64,000 nucleotides of DNA from positions 269,126 through 333,125 of the forward strand of contig SJPJ01000001.1 in NCBI GenBank assembly GCA_007859835.1, given 5' to 3'. The notes beneath the pieces are model-generated. The model saw nothing but the letters and a program-made list of their open reading frames with translations, ran no database searches and was not told the origin of the DNA. The translations under genes and the position numbers were made by a program. This DNA comes from Novipirellula herctigrandis (lineage in GTDB: Bacteria > Planctomycetota > Planctomycetia > Pirellulales > Pirellulaceae). How positions within the stretch are numbered: position 1 is the stretch's first letter; each line of letters begins with the position of its first letter. Positions 9,457-17,747 of this stretch are shown piece by piece.

Positions 9457-10878
9457 TCACTCAGGGGCGTCGGACCAATCGGAAGGTGCAACCCAGTCTT
9501 TCGGAGCACGGGCGGTGTAGGGATGTGCGTCTCCGACGTCGGGGCCACGGGCCTTTATTTTTTTCCATAATGCTGCCACGATCTCTGGATGATTGGTCGC
9601 TAAGTTCTGTTGCTCGAAGGGATCGCGACGGATATCAAAAAGCAGCGCCACGTGTTTCGGATTTTCCAAGGGCATTCCATCATCGGCTTTTTCTGCGAGA
9701 GTCACAATCAGCTTCCAATCGCCGCTGCGAATACTCCCGCGACCACCTTTGGAATCGTGAACATTGTGATAGATGTCCCGCTTGGGCATTGCTTGGTCAT
9801 TTGCCAAAGCAGGCCAGAAATCGATACCGTCGAGTGCTTTGCATTTGGAAGTGATACCACCCGCAAGGCCAGAGAACGTGGGAAGCAAATCAACAATATG
9901 CAACGGAGGTTCGAAACTCCGTCCTCCCGTAAGCCTGTCTGGCCAAACAATAAATGATGGAACACGAACGCCACCTTCGAAAAGTGTTCCTTTGGTTCCT
10001 CTCAACGGAGCATTGTCGGCAACTTGACCGTAGCCTCCGTTATCAGACGCGAAAAACACGAGCGTATTTCGTGCAACACCTTTCTCGACCAAGGCTTGAA
10101 CAATGTGACCAATCTGCTGGTCCATACAGTCGACTTGAGCACAATAGGTGCGACGTTTTTCGTCTTTCACACCGCTGTAGTTTGCAATGTCAGATGGTTT
10201 CGCGTGAAGCGGCGCATGGGGAGCATTGAATGGCACATATAAGAAAAGCGGCTGCGCTTCGAAATCGTGATCTTTGATTATTTGGGATGCTCGATTTCCT
10301 ATTAGGTCCGTTGTATAGCCTTCTACATGAAGCGGGATCGTATCCTGGTCATACCAGTCCAACGACCCGTAACCGGTGTGTTCGAAATAATCGATTGCCC
10401 CACCAAGATGTCCGTAGGCCAGATCGAAACCGCGTGACGTTGGCCAATAGGAACGTTTGGCAAGGCCGAGGTGCCACTTGCCTGTAATCGCTGTCCGATA
10501 ACCCGCGTCCTGCATGACTTCAGAGAGCATGTATTCATCCAGTGGCAATCCGTGCTGATGGTATGGACGAAGAACGCAAATGTGGCCTCCGATATGATAG
10601 GGATAACGTCCCGTCATTAGGCCAATGCGCGTTGGCGAGCAGGTAGGTTGCACGTAGAACTGTTTGAGTTTCACTCCTTCATTTGCAAGCTTGTCGAGAT
10701 TGGGCGTTTTGATATCGCTGCCATGGAATCCGACGTCGCTCCACCCCAAGTCGTCGGCAAGCAGGATGACAATGTTCGGTTGCTTTGCGTCGATGGCGGA
10801 GGCTGAATGTGTGCACAACATTGCCGTTACTAAGATTAGCTTGCGGAGAACACAGGTCGTTATGTTGACAACGGACAT
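9457..10878 (-). CDS. Exported sulfatase (S1, formylglycine type)
   Basis: A type I sulfatase that hydrolyses sulfate esters through a formylglycine made from Cys80 in 'PTCSPTRIGLMTG' (the CxPxR signature). Other family marks are the metal-binding 'NIVILLADDLGWSD', 'ITGKWHLG', 'FFASDNGGYGQV' and 'LRGTKGTLFEGGVRVPS'. A signal peptide covers residues 1-28. The C-terminus ends in the normal sub-domain ('GSIRSGDWKLIV'), giving 473 aa, an ordinary arylsulfatase length. The layout is arylsulfatase B/GALNS-like. The gene lies between two near-identical GH29 genes, with about 115 bp on each side, so it probably removes a sulfate that blocks those fucosidases. No strong ribosome-binding site is seen before 10878. 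Confidence 0.95.
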   Translation of the reverse strand: MSVVNITTCVLRKLILVTAMLCTHSASAIDAKQPNIVILLADDLGWSDVGFHGSDIKTPNLDKLANEGVKLKQFYVQPTCSPTRIGLMTGRYPYHIGGHICVLRPYHQHGLPLDEYMLSEVMQDAGYRTAITGKWHLGLAKRSYWPTSRGFDLAYGHLGGAIDYFEHTGYGSLDWYDQDTIPLHVEGYTTDLIGNRASQIIKDHDFEAQPLFLYVPFNAPHAPLHAKPSDIANYSGVKDEKRRTYCAQVDCMDQQIGHIVQALVEKGVARNTLVFFASDNGGYGQVADNAPLRGTKGTLFEGGVRVPSFIVWPDRLTGGRSFEPPLHIVDLLPTFSGLAGGITSKCKALDGIDFWPALANDQAMPKRDIYHNVHDSKGGRGSIRSGDWKLIVTLAEKADDGMPLENPKHVALLFDIRRDPFEQQNLATNHPEIVAALWKKIKARGPDVGDAHPYTARAPKDWVAPSDWSDAPE

Positions 10879-10992
10879 CTGGGGGAAGGTTCGCTTTCAT
10901 GTGCGAGGAACAATATGGATGGCAGCGTTTATGGTTCCGAAAAGCCGTGTTGACACGCGGAGTGCCGATTTCCCGAATCATTTCGCTTGCTT

Positions 10993-12747
10993 TTACTTCT
11001 TGTTCTTAATTGGCTTCGTAAGATCGAGTCCTTGGATCCGCAAACCGTAGGCATAGTCGCAGGGTTCCTGTTGCGGCAAACTGACCGACAATCCGTCCTT
11101 GGTAAGTTGGTACTCCAGCTCCTCATCGGATCCCAACATCGTCACGCTCCGAACCGTTTGCTTACCGATTTGCTTTTCAGATAACGATTTGATAAGTACT
11201 TGCTTGCTGTCGGGATATGCCATTAGGAAAGCGTAAAGCGTGTCTTTCTTAGTCGTAAAACGAATGTCTTCACCAGTGAAATCATACTGGTGATCGTTAA
11301 ACGCTTGGCCAGTTGTGGGCATCCGAAACGGCCCCTCGCCGTAGACGACAAACGGCCGAGACCCAAAAATGCCTTCGCCGTTGACTTGCAACCACGCGCC
11401 GATCTTCAACAGTTCATCACGATAAGTCTCAGGCAGACTTCCGTCCGCTCGTAGGCCCACGTTTAACATCATGTTTCCGTTCTTGCTGACAATATCAACA
11501 AGGTTATCGATCACTTTGCCCGCATCTAATCGCAGCAGATCGCCTTGTTGGCCCAAATCGCTTCCGCCCATCCCCGCGTCATCCGTCATGGCCTGTTTCT
11601 CACCACCAGAGATTTCTTTCCCCATATAGAACCAACCAGGATTGATGGAGGTGTCGGTTTGCCATGGATCTTTGCGAATCTCATCTAAGCCTTGGAGTTC
11701 CATGTCAAGCGTGAAGCCTTCTGGCGTTGTGCGTTTAATTGTAAACACGCCGTCTAACTTTCCGTTGTTCTGTTGGAGGTTGTGGTTGTAATAATGCGCT
11801 GCCAGATTCAACCCGTAGTCGCCGTTGGGAAGCGGCCCATCCAAGTACAGTAAATCCGGATCGTACTTATCAATCAAATCTTTGGTTCGAAGGTACCAGT
11901 TTCGGGAAAAGGTCGGATTGATCCGTTTGAGACGATCGGGTGTTCGATAGCCGTAAAGTCCGTCATTGGCTGAGTTCATCGTGTCATACGGCACACCCTT
12001 GAGAGGTCCGGTCGTATCGGTTTCTCCTTGAAAAAAGAGATGTTCGTGAGTGTGGTTTGACAGATGCGAGGTAACCGCAAACCGCAATCCATTTGCTTCA
12101 CAAGCTTTCTTCCAATCACCGACAATATCTCGTTTTGGCCCCATCTTCGCTGAGTTCCATTCTTGGTGCTCCGAGTCATAGTTGTCGAAATTATCGCAAT
12201 GCACGGCCATCACACCAAAGTACTTGGCCCCTACGGAACGAAAAAGCTCCGCCAGTTCCATGGGGTTAAATTTTTCCGCCTTCCATAGGGAAACGAAATC
12301 CTTGTAGCCGAACTTGGATGGATGGCCAAAGTTCTTGACATGATATTCATAGACGGACTCACGCCCTGGCTTATAACCGGACATGCCTCGGCGTCTGACA
12401 TTTCGATCATCTCGATAGGCCTGTGGTTCATGCTGCATATACATGAACCGCGCGTAATGGCCATCGAACCCAGGAACCGTGCAGAGTCCCCAGTGTGAGT
12501 AAATCCCAAACTTGGCATCACGAAACCAATCGGGACACGAATAGTGTTTGGCGAATGAGTCGGATGAAGGTTCAAATGGTCCTTCGGCGATATCGAACTC
12601 GAATTCTTGAGTGCTAAAATCCCGTGAAGCCTTTTCCGACTCCTGTGCCGTGATGATGCGAGGCGGAACCTCTTCGCCGCAGACGTTGAGACCGGTCAAG
12701 AACATGATGGAAACAGTCACTAGATAAAATTGGACCCACGTCTTCAT
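10993..12747 (-). CDS. GH29 alpha-L-fucosidase, paralogue b
   Basis: Close paralogue of the 7591-9327 gene, sharing long stretches such as 'RDAKFGIYSHWGLCTVPGFD', 'SVYEYHVKNFGHPS' and 'NWYLRTKDLIDKYDPDLLYL'. The nucleophile Asp is at residue 303 counted from the chosen start, as in paralogue a, but the following loop reads DGPLPNG here and DGGLPNG there. The start at 12747 places a signal peptide (FYLVTVSIMFLTGLNV) at the N-terminus; an in-frame upstream Met at 12807 would add 20 polar residues and is less likely. The C-terminus ends in a short Lys-rich tail that paralogue a lacks. It is transcribed between a GH43-like gene and a sulfatase. The duplication may provide two specificities or simply more enzyme. 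Confidence 0.95.
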   Translation of the reverse strand: MKTWVQFYLVTVSIMFLTGLNVCGEEVPPRIITAQESEKASRDFSTQEFEFDIAEGPFEPSSDSFAKHYSCPDWFRDAKFGIYSHWGLCTVPGFDGHYARFMYMQHEPQAYRDDRNVRRRGMSGYKPGRESVYEYHVKNFGHPSKFGYKDFVSLWKAEKFNPMELAELFRSVGAKYFGVMAVHCDNFDNYDSEHQEWNSAKMGPKRDIVGDWKKACEANGLRFAVTSHLSNHTHEHLFFQGETDTTGPLKGVPYDTMNSANDGLYGYRTPDRLKRINPTFSRNWYLRTKDLIDKYDPDLLYLDGPLPNGDYGLNLAAHYYNHNLQQNNGKLDGVFTIKRTTPEGFTLDMELQGLDEIRKDPWQTDTSINPGWFYMGKEISGGEKQAMTDDAGMGGSDLGQQGDLLRLDAGKVIDNLVDIVSKNGNMMLNVGLRADGSLPETYRDELLKIGAWLQVNGEGIFGSRPFVVYGEGPFRMPTTGQAFNDHQYDFTGEDIRFTTKKDTLYAFLMAYPDSKQVLIKSLSEKQIGKQTVRSVTMLGSDEELEYQLTKDGLSVSLPQQEPCDYAYGLRIQGLDLTKPIKNKK

Positions 12748-12946
12748 TCGTTGTCTTTCATTTTCAATCTGCGATTTGTTTGTCTGGGACATCTGATCGA
12801 AACTCAATCTTGTTCGTTAGTTTTTTTCGGAATATATAGTGGCTGCCTGAACAACGCTGCGTTTGGTCTGGCCTGCTTTAGCGTTCCTCAGCAAGCGGCT
12901 CATGGCGCCACATTGGGTGCCTCAATGAAGCCCCGTCGCTCACCCG

Positions 12947-14971
12947 TCAGTCCTGAATTGCGTTGGCCGATGATTCGAATGCGAATCCATCAATGGCTAC
13001 CTTACTGCTGTTTTGGTAAACCGCCGTTTTCAATTCAAGTGTATGTTTACCTTCCGGCAGGACTTTCGTTTGATAGAGCTTGCTGTTGGGACCGCCCCAA
13101 CTCAAGCGAATACTCTCTACGAATTTTCCATCAATATATACATCAAAGGACCCCATCTCATTGGCAAGCGTGCCGTAGGCACTGGCCATAGAACCCGTAA
13201 ACGTAAATGTCACCGAATCCCCAACGGTTTCCGAGATTCGTTCATTGCTCATGTAGTATTGGGAATCGGGATCAGGGTGCGAGACCCAATTTCCGGTGAA
13301 AGTCACTGACGCGTCCGTATCATCCACTCGTCGCCAAAAGCCTTCACAGGTTTCCTGACCGGCGATCCGTATTTCATACTCGCACTTTTTTGCATCGGGA
13401 TTGTCAAGCTTTATTGAAACGGTTTTGTTTTCATAGGGTTTCAGTGCCGGAATCGAAGCTTTCTGTAGTTTCTTCCAACCTGATTTACTGAGTTCCATCA
13501 CGACGGCCTGAGCAGGCTTGGAATCCACAAATCCGATGTTTTCGACGATGCTTTGGAGCATCATCGCGCCGTCCGCCTCCTTGATCTGAACGGGTAAGGC
13601 GACCAGTGAGGCCGCTGTCGGAGATCGTCCCGGAAGCGTGGCATAACCAATGACCAGATCCCCGCTTTTGGTCTGACCCAGCAGTTTGAAATCGAAATCG
13701 AAACGACTCAGTCCATGCTCGCCCTCAAAGGACACAAGCATGTCATTTCCATCTGCCTTGGAACTCACCACACGACAACCGCGACCATGGTTCACAAGTG
13801 AATCGGACCCAAAGCGAAGCGATTCCAAGTCGAGATCACGGTGAGGGTTGAAACCCTCTTCTGCCTCGATCTTGACAGTGATTCGATTTGTCGTCGCTGA
13901 AATCGGCGTTTCACTTACGATTGTCACTAATCGTTCGACGACGAGCGGCAGAATCATATTTTTTGAGCTGTGGATATCGTTGCCTTTATCACTGCCCTTT
14001 GCCGTATCGAGTAGCGCCAGTGACAAATGAGTGGCCCGTCCGATTTCGTCCTGCAGAATTTTCGGCCGCTCAAACTTGTACCACTCATTTTTTGTACCGT
14101 CAGTGTAGAATGTCGAGGAGGCGTCGTACGGCAACCCCTCTTCGTTCTTCCAGTGAATGCCGTCGAGCGAACGCATGTAGCCGCTCTTGCGATCCTGGGC
14201 ATGGTTGTAGATACAGTGATATTGGTGCCTACTTCTCCACACGACTGGGTCTTCCGCGTAGCCGCTGTTCCGAGTGTAGTTGTGGATGGAGACCAGGTTA
14301 TACGGTCCAAGAATCCCGTTGTTTGACACGGCAATATCGCCGCCCTTTGTCATCAGTAGAATGCTTCCATCGGGCCGGAACTCCGTTGTCAGGTTCGATC
14401 CCAGCCTACCCGTTGGCCGAAGCCCTCGCGGATTCATCCTCATCCGTCCGATTCGTTTCCAAGGCCCAGGCATACGATCCGACGAATAGACATCCGCTGT
14501 CATGACATGCAACGCAAAAGTACCATCGGGCATCGTCATGACTTCGGGATTGTGCCCCTTTTTAACGATCGTTTGCGTAATCACATACGGCCCGAAGGGA
14601 TTGTTGGAAACGCAATGGGCAATTTCAGATTCAAACCAGCCGTGATGTCCAGTGCTCTCTGGCCAACGGCATACCGCGATATGGTATTTGCCGTCCTTGC
14701 CCTTGACTGGGTTACCACCCCAGTAGCACCACTGGTCGTCCTCGACCCCATTATCTTTGTCGCGAGGCAAAACCTTATCGATTCCCCAAATGCCCTCCGA
14801 TTCCAATTTGTTAATAATTGGCACCGGAAGGATCAGGTCCTTGAAGGCTCCTCCCCGCACAAGCGGTATGTCAGAAAGCGAATCATTTGCCGATTCAAGA
14901 ACGTCCGGTTGATCAGCCGCTACGACGGGAATCAACGCGAATGAAATTAGAAACAGGACTAGGTTTTTCAT
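12947..14971 (-). CDS. GH43-like propeller protein with CBM-like C-terminus
   Basis: A 674-residue exported protein (signal peptide 'LVLFLISFALIPVVA'). The propeller runs from about residue 40 to 355 with the same landmarks as the 5.0-kb and 21.6-kb paralogues: 'GVEDDQWCYWGGNPVKG', 'CVSNNPFGPYVI', 'GYAEDPVVWRSRHQYHCIYN' and 'GYMRSLDGIHWKNEEGLPY'. Next comes the shared module ('NPHRDLDLESLRFGSDSLVN', about 375-460) and then extra domains: a linker region around 460-545 and a final beta-sandwich ('TGNWVSHPDPDSQYYMSNER', about 550-670) that looks carbohydrate-binding. It lacks the FN3 domains of the 5.0-kb paralogue. It probably acts on, or holds, the same glycan as the GH29 enzyme encoded next to it. 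Specific activity is not assignable. Confidence 0.8.
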   Translation of the reverse strand: MKNLVLFLISFALIPVVAADQPDVLESANDSLSDIPLVRGGAFKDLILPVPIINKLESEGIWGIDKVLPRDKDNGVEDDQWCYWGGNPVKGKDGKYHIAVCRWPESTGHHGWFESEIAHCVSNNPFGPYVITQTIVKKGHNPEVMTMPDGTFALHVMTADVYSSDRMPGPWKRIGRMRMNPRGLRPTGRLGSNLTTEFRPDGSILLMTKGGDIAVSNNGILGPYNLVSIHNYTRNSGYAEDPVVWRSRHQYHCIYNHAQDRKSGYMRSLDGIHWKNEEGLPYDASSTFYTDGTKNEWYKFERPKILQDEIGRATHLSLALLDTAKGSDKGNDIHSSKNMILPLVVERLVTIVSETPISATTNRITVKIEAEEGFNPHRDLDLESLRFGSDSLVNHGRGCRVVSSKADGNDMLVSFEGEHGLSRFDFDFKLLGQTKSGDLVIGYATLPGRSPTAASLVALPVQIKEADGAMMLQSIVENIGFVDSKPAQAVVMELSKSGWKKLQKASIPALKPYENKTVSIKLDNPDAKKCEYEIRIAGQETCEGFWRRVDDTDASVTFTGNWVSHPDPDSQYYMSNERISETVGDSVTFTFTGSMASAYGTLANEMGSFDVYIDGKFVESIRLSWGGPNSKLYQTKVLPEGKHTLELKTAVYQNSSKVAIDGFAFESSANAIQD

Positions 14972-15090
14972 CTTCTTGTGTACTCTGCTTTTGGATCGAG
15001 TCTGCTGACCGGTTTTGTTTTCCTTGTCAGCTTGGTTTCAAATTGTTGTGTTTTGGAAATTCTCTAGACCAATTGGTGATCTGTAACGTG

Positions 15091-17448
15091 CTACTGAGGA
15101 TCATAGACCACGACATCTTTTCGGCGAGAAGCTGGCTCCACCCGCCAATGGGTTAACTTCCCAAACTCTACCGTTCCAGTGACGATTGTGTTTTTTTCTA
15201 GATGAAGTTTGAAGTCCACATCCCATTCTTTGGGCCAAGCTGGTAATAAGAGAATTTTCCCGTCGGCTTCCTGCACCAACATGCGTTGCAGTGCCGTGGA
15301 GCCGGATCCAAAGTGGTCAAAGTCGGGACAGGAATCCGGGCCTTCGGCTCCGTATATTGGGAAGCGACACATCGTGGATGCTTTTCGAAACCGCTGGACC
15401 AATCCGCGTTTCGCCTCGGCGGCATTTCCCGCATAGGCCCAATGGATTTGATCCTGTGTCCAGCAACTGCATGCGAAAGCGTTTTTGTTCGTCCGGTGCT
15501 CCATGGTCCACTGCACGATATCCGCCGTTCCTTGAGCTATACCAAATCGTCGAAAGGGAAAGACGGGGTAAAGTTCCGCGTTCTCAGCGTTGTGCCCGAC
15601 CTCAAATACAAGCCCCGGCGCAATCGCTGGCTTGCCATCAATTTCACGCAAATGCACGTCGGGCATTTCTGACCGAAGACGTTTCCACCGGATTTGGTCT
15701 GACTCGGTGCCGATTCCCATCGCGGTCAATTCATCCAGATTGTGCAACAATCCAGAAACGTCCGTTGCGGGGTTAATGGCAATCCACCATGTTTCCAACG
15801 CTTGAGACGGATCCAGTCGCAATTTGCCGTCCTGATCGCGCGGATAGTGTTTGTCGTAAAAGGCCATGATTTCGCGTGCAAAAGGAACTAGCACGTCATC
15901 ACGAAACGCGGTGTCGCCTGAGTACTTCAGGTGCTCGATCATCATCGCAAGCGTTTCCAAACCGGAGGTGAAGTAGTAGCTGTGGCAATACCCGCTGCCG
16001 TCATTATCGCCAGGGGCGGTTTTCAGAGGCTTGTCCTCTAATCGGTATTCATTCCTCCCGGAGGGCCCGCAATCACGTTCGCCGCCGGTCGGTTCAATGT
16101 TTTCGCGAAAGTACGCTCCTTCGTGCCCGAACCAAGCTTTGGTGATTGCGGTGCGAACCGGCAACATGTCGCTGTAGTAATCAAAAAACGGTTTCATCAG
16201 CTCGCCATCACCGCTCATCAGTAACGGCCAGTACAACAGTCGTTGGTTTTGAAACGTGAAGCGACGTGCCCAGAGCCGGTCGTCTTCATGGCTTATGAAC
16301 CGTTTGCCTTCGGTCTCCCAGTGGCCGTTGAGTCGTACCTGATGTTTATGGCGTTCGGGTTCATACCGTAGCGGCTGAGTGAAAAGTCCGCCGTTAAATT
16401 TGGTTTGAACTCGGCCGCGACTTTGGCAGGCCATCAAAAATCGAAAAACGTTGTAGCTTTGGGCCACAAGGGCGCCCCCGTCGATGACTTTACGCTGGCT
16501 CTTGTATCCCTCCTGGTCGACTTGGTAGCGTTCGTTGGCTTCAACGGTGTTATCGGAAACGTTGATCCGACTTCTGTCCCAGAACGACGACCACCAATCA
16601 CAGTGCGACTGCCAATCCGATGCTGCATCCATCGGTTCAGAAGCCTGTTGTTCCAGATCCGCTAGCCACTGTTCAATGTCAGCCTGTTGTGTACATCGAG
16701 CATGTATTCGGATGTCGAGCTTCGCTCCCTTTCCCGACAAAGTTTTCCCTTTCCGATTTAGGTCGGGACTCTCTATCAGATTGCCGAACGTATTAAAGCG
16801 ATACGGATCGGGATATTCCCCGGCCATTTCAGAGACATCGTAAAACGCCAACTCCGTCGGATAGACACTGCGGTCTCCTACCGCGTAGTACCACAGCACG
16901 TTGTCGCCACGGCCCAGCAACACATCTTGAGTCGGTGGAGAAATCGGATCGCTTGTCCGGTTTCTCGAACAAGTATCAAATCGCTCCCAAAGATCGGCCG
17001 ACGCCTCTACCTCAACTTCGTCAGGCGATTGAATCTGAACGTGGTAAACAGGACGATTTGCATCAGCCCATACATGAATTGAAATGCCGTCGGCCTCAAT
17101 TTGGATCGATCCGGTTTTCAGATCCAAGGTTTGCTTGAATGGCTTGCCATCAGCAAACGGATTGGGGCTGAGAGAAATTTTGACTCGCCCTGTCTTGAAG
17201 ATATCGCCGTTATAAGTAAAGGCGTCATTCTTCGACAACAATAGGTATAACGCATCATCTTCGATCGCGTAGACACCAGCGGCGATGTCGCCATTGCCTA
17301 AAGGCATTTGTCCGGTGTGGTCCGTCGAAGGACTCTCCCAGACAACATTGTATTGATCGATCGGAGCGCCAGCCGTTATATCGCGACTGTTGATCACAGT
17401 TCCGAAAACAATCAGAAGCAGCAGGAGTTGTGTCATTTTTTGCGTCAT
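15091..17448 (-). CDS. GH95-like (DUF5703) glycoside hydrolase
   Basis: A 785-residue exported protein (signal peptide 'LLLLLIVFGTVINSRD'). The N-terminal beta-sandwich begins 'VVWESPSTDHTGQMPLGNGD', the hallmark of the DUF5703 group related to GH95, and continues with 'LYLLLSKNDAF'. The central (alpha/alpha)6-barrel covers about residues 300-680 ('NVFRFLMACQSRGRVQTKFN', 'WPLLMSGDGELMKPFFDYY', 'GHEGAYFRENIEPTGG'), followed by a beta-domain ending in 'GTVEFGKLTHWRVEP'. GH95 enzymes are inverting alpha-L-fucosidases or alpha-L-galactosidases; whether this branch keeps that activity is not established by sequence alone. It sits in the fucosidase cluster downstream of a small broken gene whose reading frame overlaps its start codon (ATGA). 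Confidence 0.8.
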   Translation of the reverse strand: MTQKMTQLLLLLIVFGTVINSRDITAGAPIDQYNVVWESPSTDHTGQMPLGNGDIAAGVYAIEDDALYLLLSKNDAFTYNGDIFKTGRVKISLSPNPFADGKPFKQTLDLKTGSIQIEADGISIHVWADANRPVYHVQIQSPDEVEVEASADLWERFDTCSRNRTSDPISPPTQDVLLGRGDNVLWYYAVGDRSVYPTELAFYDVSEMAGEYPDPYRFNTFGNLIESPDLNRKGKTLSGKGAKLDIRIHARCTQQADIEQWLADLEQQASEPMDAASDWQSHCDWWSSFWDRSRINVSDNTVEANERYQVDQEGYKSQRKVIDGGALVAQSYNVFRFLMACQSRGRVQTKFNGGLFTQPLRYEPERHKHQVRLNGHWETEGKRFISHEDDRLWARRFTFQNQRLLYWPLLMSGDGELMKPFFDYYSDMLPVRTAITKAWFGHEGAYFRENIEPTGGERDCGPSGRNEYRLEDKPLKTAPGDNDGSGYCHSYYFTSGLETLAMMIEHLKYSGDTAFRDDVLVPFAREIMAFYDKHYPRDQDGKLRLDPSQALETWWIAINPATDVSGLLHNLDELTAMGIGTESDQIRWKRLRSEMPDVHLREIDGKPAIAPGLVFEVGHNAENAELYPVFPFRRFGIAQGTADIVQWTMEHRTNKNAFACSCWTQDQIHWAYAGNAAEAKRGLVQRFRKASTMCRFPIYGAEGPDSCPDFDHFGSGSTALQRMLVQEADGKILLLPAWPKEWDVDFKLHLEKNTIVTGTVEFGKLTHWRVEPASRRKDVVVYDPQ

Positions 17449-17695
17449 GACTCTTTCTTTTCTTTGTATGCCGGTGTTGGAGTGAGGATTGACGACGGAG
17501 CATTGTTGATCATGACCACTGGGTTGTTGTGGTTGTCACTGCGATCGACGTGCTTCAGGCTGCGTTTGCCCCGTTCCGTTTCTTCATCAGAAGAGAACCA
17601 TGAAAATCGCTCATCGGGTAACGAAGGCACAACGCAGCAAGAACTGCAACGAAAACAAGAGCTGTCAGTCGTTTTGCCGATTTTTTCATAACCAT
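17445..17695 (-). pseudogene. Small exported-protein gene, apparently frameshifted
   Basis: The 299-bp gap between the GH29 and GH95-like genes holds two joined minus-strand frames. The first starts at 17695 with a signal-peptide-like sequence (MVMKKSAKRLTALVFVAVLA) and stops at 17555. The second, one frame away, is open without a start codon of its own before 17630 ('DERFSWFSSDEETERGKRSL', 'NNAPSSILTPTPAYKEKKES') and ends in a TGA that overlaps the ATG of the GH95-like gene by four bases. Read with one frameshift they give a secreted protein of about 80 residues. No family is recognised. It may be a broken gene, a sequencing error in a real small gene, or chance; I cannot tell these apart here. 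Confidence 0.35.
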
Positions 17696-17747
17696 CTTTT
17701 GATCAACGATTTGCAATTGGGCGAACGCTAAATTCGTGGTTTGGAAC

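Noticed and set aside
15286..15805. Several overlapping plus-strand frames
   Set aside because: Antisense shadows of the GH95-like gene, without domains or ribosome-binding sites.
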